From assembly GCF_016031625.1 (NCBI RefSeq), contig NZ_JACCHP010000017.1, positions 158,397 through 222,396 on the forward strand: 64,000 nt of DNA, read 5' to 3'. The notes beneath the pieces are model-generated. The model was not told the DNA's origin and ran no database searches. It saw only the letters and a list, made by a program, of their open reading frames with translations. How positions within the stretch are numbered: position 1 is the first letter of the stretch; each line of letters starts with the position of its first letter. Of this stretch, positions 18,015-26,525 are shown piece after piece. The position numbers and the translations under genes were made by a program. Source of the DNA: Bradyrhizobium agreste. GTDB lineage: Bacteria > Pseudomonadota > Alphaproteobacteria > Rhizobiales > Xanthobacteraceae.

Positions 18015-20366
18015 ATGAAAGTCGCGATCATCGGTGGCGGACCTGCGGGTCTCTATGCTGCGATCCTGCTCAAGAAGCAGCGTCCGGGCGCGGACATCAC
18101 GGTCTATGAGCGCAATCGGGCCGACGACACCTTCGGCTTCGGCGTGGTGTTCTCGGATGCGACCCTCGACAATTTCGAGAAGCACGATCTTCCGAGCTAT
18201 CGCCGCATCACCCAGGAGTTCGCCTACTGGGACGACATCGCGGTGCACTTCCGCGGCACTGTGCACCGCGTCGGCGGCAACGGTTTCTGCGGCTGTTCGC
18301 GGCAGAAGCTGCTTCTGATCCTCCAGGAGCGTGCACGCGAGCTGGGTGTCGCCTTGCGCTTCGAGGTCGATATCGACGACGAATCCGGCTTCGCCGATGC
18401 CGATCTTATCCTGCTCGCCGACGGCATCAACAGCCGTTTCCGCGAGAAATACGTCGATCATTTCCAGCCGGAGGTCGACCTGCGCGCCAACAAGTTCGCC
18501 TGGATGGGCTCGACCAGGCCGCTCGACGCCTTCACCTTCATCTTCCAGGAAACGGAGTGGGGGCCATTCATCGCCCATGCCTATCAGTACGAGGCCGGGC
18601 ACTCGACCTGGATATTCGAGACCGATCCTGAAACGTTCAAGCGCGCGGGGCTGACGGGTCTCGACGAGGCGCAGTCCGCCGCGCGGATGGCCGACATCTT
18701 CGGCTGGTTCCTTAATGGGCACAAGCTGCTGACGAACCGCTCGATGTGGCGCAACTTCCCGATGATCCGCAGCAAGCGCTGGGTCAAGGATAACATGGTA
18801 CTGCTCGGCGACGCCAAGGCGAGCGCACATTTCTCCATTGGCTCGGGCACCAAGCTCGCGATGGAAGACGCCATCGCGCTGGCCGACGCCATGGAGAAGG
18901 CGCCCAGCATCAAGGCCGCGCTCGAGATCTATGAGCACGGCCGTCGCGAGGAGGTCGAGAAGACGCAGCATGCCGCCGACGTTTCGCTGGTCTGGTTCGA
19001 GCATGTCAACCGCTTCTGGGATTTCGATCCCGTGCAGTTCGCCTTCGGGGTGATGACGCGCTCGAAGGCGATCACCTATGATAATCTGAAGCTCCGCGCA
19101 CCGGATTTCGTGGCGGAGGTCGACAAGTCGTTTGCGAGGCAGGTGCGCAGCAGCGGCTTCGATGTCGACACCGAGCGGCCGATCGTGCCGTTGTTCCAGC
19201 CGTTCCGCCTCCGTGAGATGAAGCTCGCCAATCGCGCGGTGATGTCGCCGATGTGCATGTATTCGGCGAAAGAAGGTGTGCCGACAGACTTCCACCTGGT
19301 GCATTACGGCTCGCGCGCGATCGGCGGCGCAGGCCTGATCTTCACCGAGATGACGTGCGTCAGCCGAGAGGCCCGGATCACGCCCGGCTGCGCTGGTCTG
19401 TGGAACGACGAGCAGGAGGCCGCCTGGCATCGCATCGTGGATTTCGTCCACGGCAACTCGGCCGCAAAGATCTGCCTGCAACTGGGTCACGCCGGCCGCA
19501 AGGGCGCGACCAAATTGATGTGGGACGGCATGGACCGCCCGCTGGAGCAGGGCGGCTGGGAGGTCTTTTCGGCATCACCGCTGCCCTACTTCCCCGACAG
19601 CCAGGTGCCGCGAGAGCTCGACCGCGTCGGCATGAATGCGGTGAGGGACGCTTTCGTCGCTGCGGCCGAGCGCGGCGAGCGCTGCGGCTTCGACATGCTC
19701 GAATTGCACTGCGCCCACGGCTATCTGCTCGCCAGCTTCATCTCCCCGCTGACCAACACCCGCACCGACGAGTATGGCGGCTCGCTCGCCAACCGTCTGC
19801 GGTTCCCGCTCGAGATATTCGAGGCGCTGCGCGCGGTCTGGCCGTCGCACAAGCCGATGTCGGTGCGCATCTCCGCGACCGATTGGGCTGACGGAGGCAT
19901 CACCGGCGATGATGCCGTCGCCATCGCACGCGCCTTTGCCGAGGCGGGCGTCGATCTCGTCGATGTCTCGACCGGCCAGACCGTGCGCGATGCGCAGCCG
20001 GTCTACGGACGCATGTTCCAGACGCCCTTCTCCGACCAGGTCCGCAACGAGGCGCGCGTCGCGACGATGTGTGTCGGCAACATCACCACGGCCGACCAGG
20101 CCAACACCATTCTGGCCGCCGGTCGGGCCGATCTCGTCGCCCTCGGCCGTCCCCATCTGGTCGATCCCTTCTTCACCATGAAAGCCGCGGCCTGGTACGG
20201 GGCAAACGACGCCTTCTGTCCCCCGCAATATCTGCCTGGCAAGGACCAAATTTTCCGCAACAGCGTGCGCGACCGGCAGGACCTTGAGGAGCTGAAGATT
20301 AAGGCTAAGCCCAAGACCCGGGCCGAGCTCAAGGCGGAGGCGACAAAGCCGCTTGCGGCGGAGTGA
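18015..20366 (+). CDS. 2-aminobenzoyl-CoA monooxygenase/reductase-type fusion (salicylyl-CoA 5-hydroxylase-like + old yellow enzyme)
   Basis: 783-residue fusion. Residues 1-380 form a group A flavin monooxygenase: FAD motif AIIGGGPAGLYAA, FAD-ribityl motif LLGDAKASAHFSIGSG near residue 265. Residues about 390-770 form an NADH:flavin oxidoreductase of the old yellow enzyme family: LFQPFRLREMKLANRAVMSP, HCAHGYLLASFISP, NTRTDEYGGSLANR. This architecture and size match the 2-aminobenzoyl-CoA monooxygenase/reductase of Azoarcus evansii, which hydroxylates and then reduces the ring of anthraniloyl-CoA. Automatic annotation often names it bifunctional salicylyl-CoA 5-hydroxylase. A CoA ligase (24331), RidA protein, SDR and hydratase nearby support the anthranilate reading. 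Start has a strong upstream operator and GAGG site. Confidence 0.85.
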   Translation: MKVAIIGGGPAGLYAAILLKKQRPGADITVYERNRADDTFGFGVVFSDATLDNFEKHDLPSYRRITQEFAYWDDIAVHFRGTVHRVGGNGFCGCSRQKLLLILQERARELGVALRFEVDIDDESGFADADLILLADGINSRFREKYVDHFQPEVDLRANKFAWMGSTRPLDAFTFIFQETEWGPFIAHAYQYEAGHSTWIFETDPETFKRAGLTGLDEAQSAARMADIFGWFLNGHKLLTNRSMWRNFPMIRSKRWVKDNMVLLGDAKASAHFSIGSGTKLAMEDAIALADAMEKAPSIKAALEIYEHGRREEVEKTQHAADVSLVWFEHVNRFWDFDPVQFAFGVMTRSKAITYDNLKLRAPDFVAEVDKSFARQVRSSGFDVDTERPIVPLFQPFRLREMKLANRAVMSPMCMYSAKEGVPTDFHLVHYGSRAIGGAGLIFTEMTCVSREARITPGCAGLWNDEQEAAWHRIVDFVHGNSAAKICLQLGHAGRKGATKLMWDGMDRPLEQGGWEVFSASPLPYFPDSQVPRELDRVGMNAVRDAFVAAAERGERCGFDMLELHCAHGYLLASFISPLTNTRTDEYGGSLANRLRFPLEIFEALRAVWPSHKPMSVRISATDWADGGITGDDAVAIARAFAEAGVDLVDVSTGQTVRDAQPVYGRMFQTPFSDQVRNEARVATMCVGNITTADQANTILAAGRADLVALGRPHLVDPFFTMKAAAWYGANDAFCPPQYLPGKDQIFRNSVRDRQDLEELKIKAKPKTRAELKAEATKPLAAE

Positions 20367-20417
20367 CCGCCCGTGCGACGTTAAGCCATTGCCTGTGTTT
20401 CGAGTGGAGTTAGGGCG

Positions 20418-21668
20418 ATGAAGGCGATTATCGTCGGTGGCGGTATCGGTGGTCTCACCACGGCATTGATGTTCCGCTCGCGCGGCTTGGATTGCGAGAT
20501 CTTCGAGCAGGCCGACACCATTCGCGAGCTCGGCGTCGGCATCAACACGCTGCCGCATGCGATGCGAGAGCTGGCCGGCCTCGGCCTGCTGCAGAAGCTC
20601 GACGAGGTCGCGATCCGCACCGATCAGCTCTATTATCTCAATCGTCACGGCCAGGAGGTCTGGCGCGAAGCGCGCGGCATCGACGCCGGCCATGACGTGC
20701 CGCAATTCTCGATCCATCGCGGCCGCCTTCAGGGCGTCATCCATCGCGCCGTCGAGGAGCGGTTGGGGGCAGAGGCGATTCACACCGGCTGCCGGCTCGG
20801 CGCGTTCACGCAGGACGAGGGCGGCGTCACCGCTTACTTCTTCGATCGCGCCGGCGCCCATGTCCACACCGCGCGCGGTGATATCCTGATCGGCGCCGAC
20901 GGCATTCACTCGCGCGTCCGCGAGACGCTGTTTCCGAACGAAGGGCCGCCGTGCTGGAACGGCCTGATGCTGTGGCGCGGTGCGCGCGACTGGCCGCTGT
21001 TCCTCACCGGCAAATCGATGATCGTGGCCGGCGGTCTCAATGCCAAGGTGGTGATCTATCCGATCGCGGAAGGATCGAGCCCGGCGAGCCGCCTGACCAA
21101 TTGGGCGGTGCTGGTGAAAGTGGGCGAGGGCAACGCGCCGCCGCCACGGAAGGAAGACTGGTCGCGGCCGGGCCGCCGCGAGGAGCTGATGCCGCATGTG
21201 GCGCGCTTCTCGGTGCCCTATATCGACGTGAAGAGCCTGATCTCGGCAACGCCGGAATTCTACGAATATCCGACCTGCGATCGCGATCCCTTGCCCTATT
21301 GGTCATCGGGGAGGGTCACGCTGCTCGGCGATGCCGCGCATCCGATGTATCCGGTGGGGTCGAACGGCGCCTCGCAGGCCATTCTCGACGCGCGCTGCCT
21401 TGCGGATGTGCTGGTGCGCGCCGAACACCCGCGTCAGGCCTTGCTCGAGTACGAGAAGAAGCGTCTGCCGATGACGGCCGAGATCGTCCGCTCCAACCGG
21501 CGCGGCGGGCCGGAGGGCGTCATCGACGCCGTCGAGCAGCTCGCGCCAGACGGTTTCGACAATGTCGACAACGTCCTGAGCTATTCCCAGCGCGAAGCCA
21601 TCGTGCGCGGCTATGCCACCAAGGCAGGCTTCGCCGCGGTGCCCGGACTCGCGGCGGTGCGCGCCTGA
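20418..21668 (+). CDS. FAD-dependent monooxygenase (group A flavoprotein hydroxylase)
   Basis: 416 residues, with FAD motif IIVGGGIGGLTTALMF at the N-terminus, a DG-type motif (LIGADGIHSRVRETLF) near residue 160 and the GD motif VTLLGDAAHPMYPVGSNG near residue 300. These three motifs define single-component NAD(P)H-dependent aromatic hydroxylases; overall it resembles PhzS-like enzymes. It follows the fused monooxygenase by 51 bp on the same strand. It may hydroxylate an aromatic precursor or a side compound; the substrate cannot be read from sequence. It ends 7 bp from the convergent cupin gene. Confidence 0.87.
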   Translation: MKAIIVGGGIGGLTTALMFRSRGLDCEIFEQADTIRELGVGINTLPHAMRELAGLGLLQKLDEVAIRTDQLYYLNRHGQEVWREARGIDAGHDVPQFSIHRGRLQGVIHRAVEERLGAEAIHTGCRLGAFTQDEGGVTAYFFDRAGAHVHTARGDILIGADGIHSRVRETLFPNEGPPCWNGLMLWRGARDWPLFLTGKSMIVAGGLNAKVVIYPIAEGSSPASRLTNWAVLVKVGEGNAPPPRKEDWSRPGRREELMPHVARFSVPYIDVKSLISATPEFYEYPTCDRDPLPYWSSGRVTLLGDAAHPMYPVGSNGASQAILDARCLADVLVRAEHPRQALLEYEKKRLPMTAEIVRSNRRGGPEGVIDAVEQLAPDGFDNVDNVLSYSQREAIVRGYATKAGFAAVPGLAAVRA

Positions 21669-21675
21669 GGCGCCG

Positions 21676-22131
21676 CTAGCCGCCGGGCGGCGGCGGCAGG
21701 AAGTGGATGTTGAACTCGGCGGCCATCGCCACGACGTCCTCCGGCTTCTGCTCCTTCATGTTGTGAAGGCCCCAGAACAGGTCGAACAGCTTGCGGCTTG
21801 GCGAGACCCAGAACAGCACCTTGGCGGTCTGCTCCGACTTGTTGAAGATGCCGTGCGGCACGCCCATGCCGAGGCGGATCAGGTCGCCCGCACTTGCCTG
21901 CGCCTCCGAATTGCCGAGCACGAAATCGAGCTTGCCCTCCAGCATGTAGAGATATTCATCCTGGTCGGGATGAATGTGCGGCGGCACGAAGGTGCCCGGC
22001 GGCAGCGTCGCGTGCCAGGAGAAGCTGTTCTCGGCGTAGCTCTTCGGCACGTAGGTCTGGCCGAGGATGTTCCAGGAAATGCCCTGGATTCCCTCATTGG
22101 CCCGCGTGATGCCGGTGATTTCGCTCTTCAT
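21676..22131 (-). CDS. cupin domain protein
   Basis: 151-residue single-domain cupin. Motif 1 is PPHIHPDQDEYLYMLEGKL, with the metal-binding His-His-Glu set, and motif 2 is GDLIRLGMGVPHGIFN with its histidine. It probably binds a divalent metal and acts as a small dioxygenase, isomerase or sensor. It is convergent with the flavin monooxygenase and downstream of the LIV-type binding-protein gene on the same strand, separated by 105 bp that contains an inverted repeat. The pairing with a monooxygenase is common for quercetin-like enzymes but the role is open. Confidence 0.83.
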   Translation of the reverse strand: MKSEITGITRANEGIQGISWNILGQTYVPKSYAENSFSWHATLPPGTFVPPHIHPDQDEYLYMLEGKLDFVLGNSEAQASAGDLIRLGMGVPHGIFNKSEQTAKVLFWVSPSRKLFDLFWGLHNMKEQKPEDVVAMAAEFNIHFLPPPPGG

Positions 22132-22168
22132 TGCAGTCCTCCCCTAACGCGATGCGCGGCGATTGTTA

Positions 22169-22238
22169 GAGCATGATCAATTTCGGAAAAAGCTGCGCAC
22201 TTTGCGCTGACGCGGCCCTTCGGATCAGGATCATGCTC
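22169..22238. repeat. intergenic inverted repeat, probable bidirectional terminator/REP-like element
   Basis: Perfect 10-bp arms GAGCATGATC (22169-22178) and GATCATGCTC (22229-22238), with a 50-base interior containing TTTCGGAAAAAG and TTTGCGC. The same arm sequence is, from general knowledge, very frequent between Bradyrhizobium genes. It overlaps the stop codon of the binding-protein gene by two bases and separates it from the cupin gene. Confidence 0.7.
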
Positions 22239-23412
22239 AGTTCGCCGCCTTGCAATCCTTGGCATAGCGGTCGCCGTAGTTCTCGAACACCTTCTGCACG
22301 ATCTCGGTCTGGAATTTGCCGTCCGGACGCTTGGCGACCTTGGTCAGGTAGAAATCCTGGATCGGATAATTGTTGTTGTTGAACTTGAAGGCCCCGCGGA
22401 CCGAGGTGAAGTCGGCCTTCTTCAAGGCGGCGCCAACGGCGTCCTTGTTGGAGAGGTCGCCCTTCACGGCTTTGACGGCGCTGTCGATCAGCATCGCGGC
22501 ATCGTAGGCCTGAGCGGCGTAAGTGCCGGGAACGCTATTGTAGGCGGCCTCGTAGGCGGCAACGAACTTCTTGTTCTGGGGATTGTCGAGATTGGGGGCC
22601 CAGTTCGCGCCGCCGAACATGCCGACCGCCGCATCCTGCTGCGCCGGCAGGGTCGATTCATCCACCGTGAAGGCCGAGAGCACCGGAATGGTGTCGGCGA
22701 GCCCGGCCTGCCGGTACTGCTTGACGAGATTGACGCCGAGGCCGCCCGGCATGAACGTAAACAGGGCATCGGGCTTCTGTGACGAAATCTTGGAGAGCTC
22801 CGGCTGGAAATCCAGCGTGTTCAGCGGCATGTAGGATTCCTCGACGATCTCGCCCTTGTAGTCGAGCTTGAATCCCGCCACCGAATCCTTGCCAGCCTGA
22901 TAGTTCGGCACCATCAGGTACATTCGCTTGTAGCCGCGATCCTGCGCGACCTTGCCGAGGATCTCGTGCACCTGATCGTTCTGATACGAGGTCACATAGA
23001 AGAACGGGTTGCAATCCTTGCCGGCGAACGTCGACGGACCGGCATTGGGGCTGATCAGGAAGGTTTTCGACTCCGTAATCGGTCGGTGGATGGCCTGCAG
23101 GATGTTGGAGAAGATCGGCCCGACCACGAAGTCGACCTTCTCGCGCTCCAGAAGGCCCTTCACCTTGGTCACCGCGGCATCCGGCTTCAGCTCATCGTCG
23201 ACGACGATGAGCTCGACGTCGCGGCCGCCCATCTTGCTGCCGAGATCCTTCACGGCGAGCGCGAAGCCGTCGCGAACCTGCTGGCCCAGCGCTGCGGCAG
23301 GCCCCGACAGGGTCACTATCAGACCCAGCTTGATTTTTTCCTGGGCGAGGGCAGGGGTCACCACGGTGCCCAGCAGCATCGCGGCTGCGGCCAAGGTCAT
23401 TTGCGTCTTCAT
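22237..23412 (-). CDS. ABC transporter substrate-binding protein, branched-chain amino acid (LIV) type
   Basis: Type I periplasmic binding protein of the HAAT/LIV family, 391 residues. ATG 23412, with GAGGGA nearby, gives a signal peptide (MKTQMTLAAAAMLLGTVVTPALAQ) and a mature start EKIKLGLIVTLSG. Family landmarks are GPAAALGQQVRDGFALAV and FVVGPIFSNILQAIHRPI. In Rhodopseudomonas and Bradyrhizobium several such proteins bind aromatic acids. Its place in the anthranilate-CoA cluster suggests anthranilate or a similar aromatic acid. No LIV permease or ATPase genes are in this window, so partners must lie elsewhere. Divergent from the MarR gene with two operator-like sites between them. Confidence 0.9.
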   Translation of the reverse strand: MKTQMTLAAAAMLLGTVVTPALAQEKIKLGLIVTLSGPAAALGQQVRDGFALAVKDLGSKMGGRDVELIVVDDELKPDAAVTKVKGLLEREKVDFVVGPIFSNILQAIHRPITESKTFLISPNAGPSTFAGKDCNPFFYVTSYQNDQVHEILGKVAQDRGYKRMYLMVPNYQAGKDSVAGFKLDYKGEIVEESYMPLNTLDFQPELSKISSQKPDALFTFMPGGLGVNLVKQYRQAGLADTIPVLSAFTVDESTLPAQQDAAVGMFGGANWAPNLDNPQNKKFVAAYEAAYNSVPGTYAAQAYDAAMLIDSAVKAVKGDLSNKDAVGAALKKADFTSVRGAFKFNNNNYPIQDFYLTKVAKRPDGKFQTEIVQKVFENYGDRYAKDCKAAN

Positions 23413-23557
23413 GATCTGTCCCTCGTGACGATTTGGCTTGCGCTGCAAGCCACGTACTCCAATCCAAAGCTTATGCCGATGACGGCCGCCGCGGCAAGCC
23501 GAGCGCGTGGCGTCGCATCCTTGCGGGCAGCTGCACATGCAAGCGGCGCGCCAATTA

Positions 23558-23571
23558 TTTGAAGCCTAAAG
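23558..23571. promoter_or_regulatory. putative MarR operator, copy 4 (TTTGAAGCCTAAAG)
   Basis: Shares TTTxAAGCCTAAA with the copy at 24266. It lies 146 bp upstream of the binding-protein start and 123 bp upstream of the MarR start. Confidence 0.55.
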
Positions 23572-23626
23572 AAATCGGCGTGCGGTCGATTGTTGCAGCT
23601 TTGGACTTGCGGCCGGCGCGGATTTA

Positions 23627-23640
23627 TTTGAAGCTCAAAA
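23627..23640. promoter_or_regulatory. putative MarR operator, copy 5 (TTTGAAGCTCAAAA)
   Basis: Located 54 bp upstream of the MarR start and 69 bp from copy 4, a spacing that suggests autoregulation and control of the divergent binding-protein gene. Confidence 0.55.
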
Positions 23641-23693
23641 CGTTGGGGAATCCGTGCCCGCGCCAATGCCGGCCGTGAGTGAACTGCATCGAC

Positions 23694-24185
23694 ATGCTCG
23701 ATTCCGAGACCAAGGCCGTCGAAACACCGGAGGACCACGCCGAAGAGCTCCGGCTGTGGCTACGGCTCCTGACCTGCACGACGCTGATCGAAGGCGAGGT
23801 GCGCGGCCGGCTGCGGCAGCGGTTCGACGTCACGCTGCCGCGTTTCGACCTGATGGCACAGCTCGACAAGGCGCCTGACGGCATGACCCTGTCCGATGTC
23901 TCCAAGCGCATGATGGTGTCGAACGGCAATGTGACAGGGCTCGTGGAGCGCCTGGTGGAATCTGGCCATCTCGACCGGCGGACCTCGGAAACCGACCGCC
24001 GCGTTCAGGTGATCCGTCTGACCAAGCTCGGGCGTGCCGAGTTCCGCAGGATGGCCGCCGAACACGAGACCTGGATCGCCGATCTCTTCGCCGACCTTTC
24101 GCCGAAGGATGTGCGCGAATTGATGCGTCTCCTCGCCAAAACCAAGGCGTCCGCGCAGAAATCGGCCGCGCGCCGCCGGCCGTAG
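23694..24185 (+). CDS. MarR family transcriptional regulator
   Basis: Winged-helix MarR protein, about 163 residues from ATG 23694 (GTG 23679 is an alternative; neither has a strong ribosome site). DNA-binding region MTLSDVSKRMMVSNGNVTGLVERLVESGHLDRRTSETDRRVQVIRLT contains the recognition helix and wing with the conserved DRR. MarR proteins controlling aromatic CoA pathways (BadR, CouR, HcaR class) usually bind the CoA thioester as inducer. Its gene is surrounded by the six 14-bp inverted repeats, so it is the best candidate for their repressor. Basic C-terminal tail. Confidence 0.9.
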   Translation: MLDSETKAVETPEDHAEELRLWLRLLTCTTLIEGEVRGRLRQRFDVTLPRFDLMAQLDKAPDGMTLSDVSKRMMVSNGNVTGLVERLVESGHLDRRTSETDRRVQVIRLTKLGRAEFRRMAAEHETWIADLFADLSPKDVRELMRLLAKTKASAQKSAARRRP

Positions 24186-24265
24186 CCGCGTGGGCGCGAC
24201 AGCCGCCGCCCTTTTGCCGCATGAAAAAGCACGGGCTGCCCAAAATCCCCTATTGCGCCGAATTG

Positions 24266-24279
24266 TTTTAAGCCTAAAA
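24266..24279. promoter_or_regulatory. putative MarR operator, copy 6 (TTTTAAGCCTAAAA)
   Basis: Best match to the consensus and exact reverse complement of the copy at 17967. It lies 52 bp upstream of the CoA ligase gene, between the MarR gene and the ligase. Confidence 0.6.
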
Positions 24280-24330
24280 TGTTTTCCAGATCGTGCTGCC
24301 GGGTGCAATCCATGCTGAAAGGAGCGTGCG

Positions 24331-26019
24331 ATGGCCAACGCCGCCAAGATTCACGTGACGGGCTCGTCTGACGGCAGCGCCGCGACGGCCCATGTCGATA
24401 CGTTCGCGCAGCAGCATTTGCCGCCGCGCGAGCTCTGGCCCGAATTCATCTTCACGCGGCCGGAGCTGCACTATCCGCCGCGACTGAACTGCGTCGGCTA
24501 TTTCCTCGATCGCTGGGTCGAGCAGGGCCATGGCGATGCCCCTTGCGTCATCAGCCCAGCCGTCAGCTACACCTATCGCGAGCTGCAGACGCTGGTGAAC
24601 CGCATCGCCAATGTGCTGGTTGGCAAGCTCGGTCTCGTCACCGGCGGGCGTGTGCTGCTGCGCTCGGCCAACAATCCGATGATGGTTGCGGCCTATCTCG
24701 CGGTGATCAAGGCCGGCGGAATTTGCGTGGCGACGATGCCGCTGCTGCGCGCCAAGGAGCTGTCCTATCCGATCCAGAAGGCGGAGATCACGCTGGCGCT
24801 GTGCGACGGAAAACTCGCCGAGGAGATGGAGAAGGCGAAAGCTAGCGCGCCCGGTCTTGAACGGGTCGTCTATTGGGGCAATGGCGCGGCGGATTCGCTC
24901 GAAGCGCTGATCGCCGATGCCAATCCGGAGTTCAAGGCGGTCGATACCGCCGCCGCCGACATCTGCCTGATCGCCTTCACCTCGGGCACGACAGGCGATC
25001 CCAAGGGCACCATGCATTTCCATCGCGACATGCTCGCGGTTTGCGATGGCTACGCGCGCAACATTCTGCGGGCCGAGCAGAACGATCGCTTTATCGGCTC
25101 AGCGCCGCTCGCCTTCACCTTCGGCTTCGGCGGCGTGCTGTTTCCGATGCATATCGGCGCCTCCTTCGTCGTGCTGGAGAAGACGACGCCGGACGACATT
25201 CTGAATGCCATCGAGCAGTACAAGACCACGGTCTGCTTCACGGCGCCCACCGCATACCGCGCCATGCTGGGCAAGCTTGCAGGCCGCGACATTTCTTCGC
25301 TCCGCAAGTGTGTCTCCGCGGGCGAGACCCTTCCCAAGCCGACATTCGATGCCTGGCTCAAGGCGACCGGGATCAAGCTGATGGACGGCATCGGCTCGAC
25401 CGAGATGCTGCACATCTTCATCAGCGCGACCGAGGACGAGATCCGGCCCGGTGCCACCGGCAAGCCCGTGCCGGGCTATGAAGCCAAGATTGTCGATGAT
25501 GAGGGTCGGGACGTGCCGCCCGGAACGATGGGCCGTCTCGCCGTGCGCGGGCCGACCGGCTGCCGCTATCTGGCCGACGAGCGGCAGCGGAAATACGTCC
25601 AGAACGGCTGGAACATCACGGGCGACACTTATCTGATGGATAGCGACGGCTATTTCTGGTACCAGTCGCGCTCCGACGACATGATCGTGTCGGCCGGTTA
25701 CAACATCGCAGGAACCGACGTCGAAGCGGCGCTGCTCACGCATCCGGCGGTCGCCGAGTGCGGTGTGGTCGGTGCGCCCGACGAGGCGCGCGGCATGATC
25801 GTGAAGGCCTATATCATTGCCGCGCCCGGCGTGACGCCTGACGCTCAGCTGGTGGCCGAGTTGCAGGAGCATGTCAAACGCGAGATCGCGCCGTACAAGT
25901 ATCCGCGCGCCATCGAGTTCGTGGCGCAATTGCCGAAGACCGAGACCGGCAAGTTGAAGCGCTTTGCCCTGCGGCAGCTGGCGCAGGCAGTGACGTCCTC
26001 AGGCGTCGCCGCGGAATGA
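24331..26019 (+). CDS. 2-aminobenzoate-CoA ligase-type (benzoate-CoA ligase family) enzyme
   Basis: 562-residue adenylate-forming ligase. Adenylation motif TSGTTGDPKGTMHFHR, GIGSTEMLHIF, WNITGDTYLMD and C-terminal catalytic lysine in KTETGKLKRF. The N-terminus with FIFTRPELHYPPRLNCVGYFLDRWVEQG and the SADDMI-like RSDDMIVSAGYNI block follow benzoate- and 2-aminobenzoate-CoA ligases. It would make 2-aminobenzoyl-CoA, the substrate of the fused monooxygenase/reductase at 18015. AAGGAG precedes the start, and an operator-like site lies 52 bp upstream. The RidA gene follows after 15 bp. Another aromatic acid substrate (salicylate, benzoate) cannot be excluded. Confidence 0.85.
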   Translation: MANAAKIHVTGSSDGSAATAHVDTFAQQHLPPRELWPEFIFTRPELHYPPRLNCVGYFLDRWVEQGHGDAPCVISPAVSYTYRELQTLVNRIANVLVGKLGLVTGGRVLLRSANNPMMVAAYLAVIKAGGICVATMPLLRAKELSYPIQKAEITLALCDGKLAEEMEKAKASAPGLERVVYWGNGAADSLEALIADANPEFKAVDTAAADICLIAFTSGTTGDPKGTMHFHRDMLAVCDGYARNILRAEQNDRFIGSAPLAFTFGFGGVLFPMHIGASFVVLEKTTPDDILNAIEQYKTTVCFTAPTAYRAMLGKLAGRDISSLRKCVSAGETLPKPTFDAWLKATGIKLMDGIGSTEMLHIFISATEDEIRPGATGKPVPGYEAKIVDDEGRDVPPGTMGRLAVRGPTGCRYLADERQRKYVQNGWNITGDTYLMDSDGYFWYQSRSDDMIVSAGYNIAGTDVEAALLTHPAVAECGVVGAPDEARGMIVKAYIIAAPGVTPDAQLVAELQEHVKREIAPYKYPRAIEFVAQLPKTETGKLKRFALRQLAQAVTSSGVAAE

Positions 26020-26034
26020 GAGAAGGATAGAGAA

Positions 26035-26499
26035 TTGTCTGTGACGACGCCGAAGGGCCCGCAACTCGCGGTGCTGCCGACCGCAGCCGAGGACGGAATG
26101 CGCGTCAAGGCGCAGATCCTGCAGCCGTCAGGCTGGCCGCTGCCGAAGGGCTATGCCAACGGCATGGCTGCCGAAGGACGCATCGTCGTCACCGGCGGGG
26201 TGATCGGCTGGGACGCCGAGGAGCGTCTCGCGGACGGCTTCGTCGCGCAGGTGCGCCAGACCCTGGACAACATCGCCGCGATCCTGGCCGAGGCCGGTGC
26301 CCGGCCCGAGCACCTCGTGCGCCTGACCTGGTACGTCGTCGACATGGACGAGTATCTGGCCAACCTGAAGGAACTCGGCAAGATCTACCGCGACGTCTTC
26401 GGGACGCACTATCCAGCGATGGCGCTGGTACAGGTCGTCCGCCTCGTCGAGAAGGCGGCGCGCGTCGAGATCGAAGCCACCGCCGTCATTCCGAGCTGA
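26035..26499 (+). CDS. RidA family protein (enamine/imine deaminase)
   Basis: 154-residue RidA/YjgF/UK114 protein. The family core shows VVTGGVIGWDAEERLADGFVAQVRQTLDNIAAILAEAG and LVRLTWYVVDMDEY. The arginine that in RidA binds the imino acid carboxylate is present (VVRL, Arg136), followed by RVEIEATAV. TTG 26035 is preferred because GAAGGA lies eight bases before it; GTG 26041 is possible. Directly follows the CoA ligase, so it is likely co-transcribed. RidA enzymes hydrolyse enamines or imines; here it could release ammonia from the enamine formed when 2-aminobenzoyl-CoA is reduced. Confidence 0.88.
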   Translation: MSVTTPKGPQLAVLPTAAEDGMRVKAQILQPSGWPLPKGYANGMAAEGRIVVTGGVIGWDAEERLADGFVAQVRQTLDNIAAILAEAGARPEHLVRLTWYVVDMDEYLANLKELGKIYRDVFGTHYPAMALVQVVRLVEKAARVEIEATAVIPS

Positions 26500-26525
26500 A
26501 CTCTGCCGCGATCAGCTCGCCTTGA

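Noticed and set aside
19575..21197. 540-codon minus-strand frame
   Set aside because: Antisense to the fused monooxygenase and flavin monooxygenase genes, which have complete motifs; no supporting pattern.
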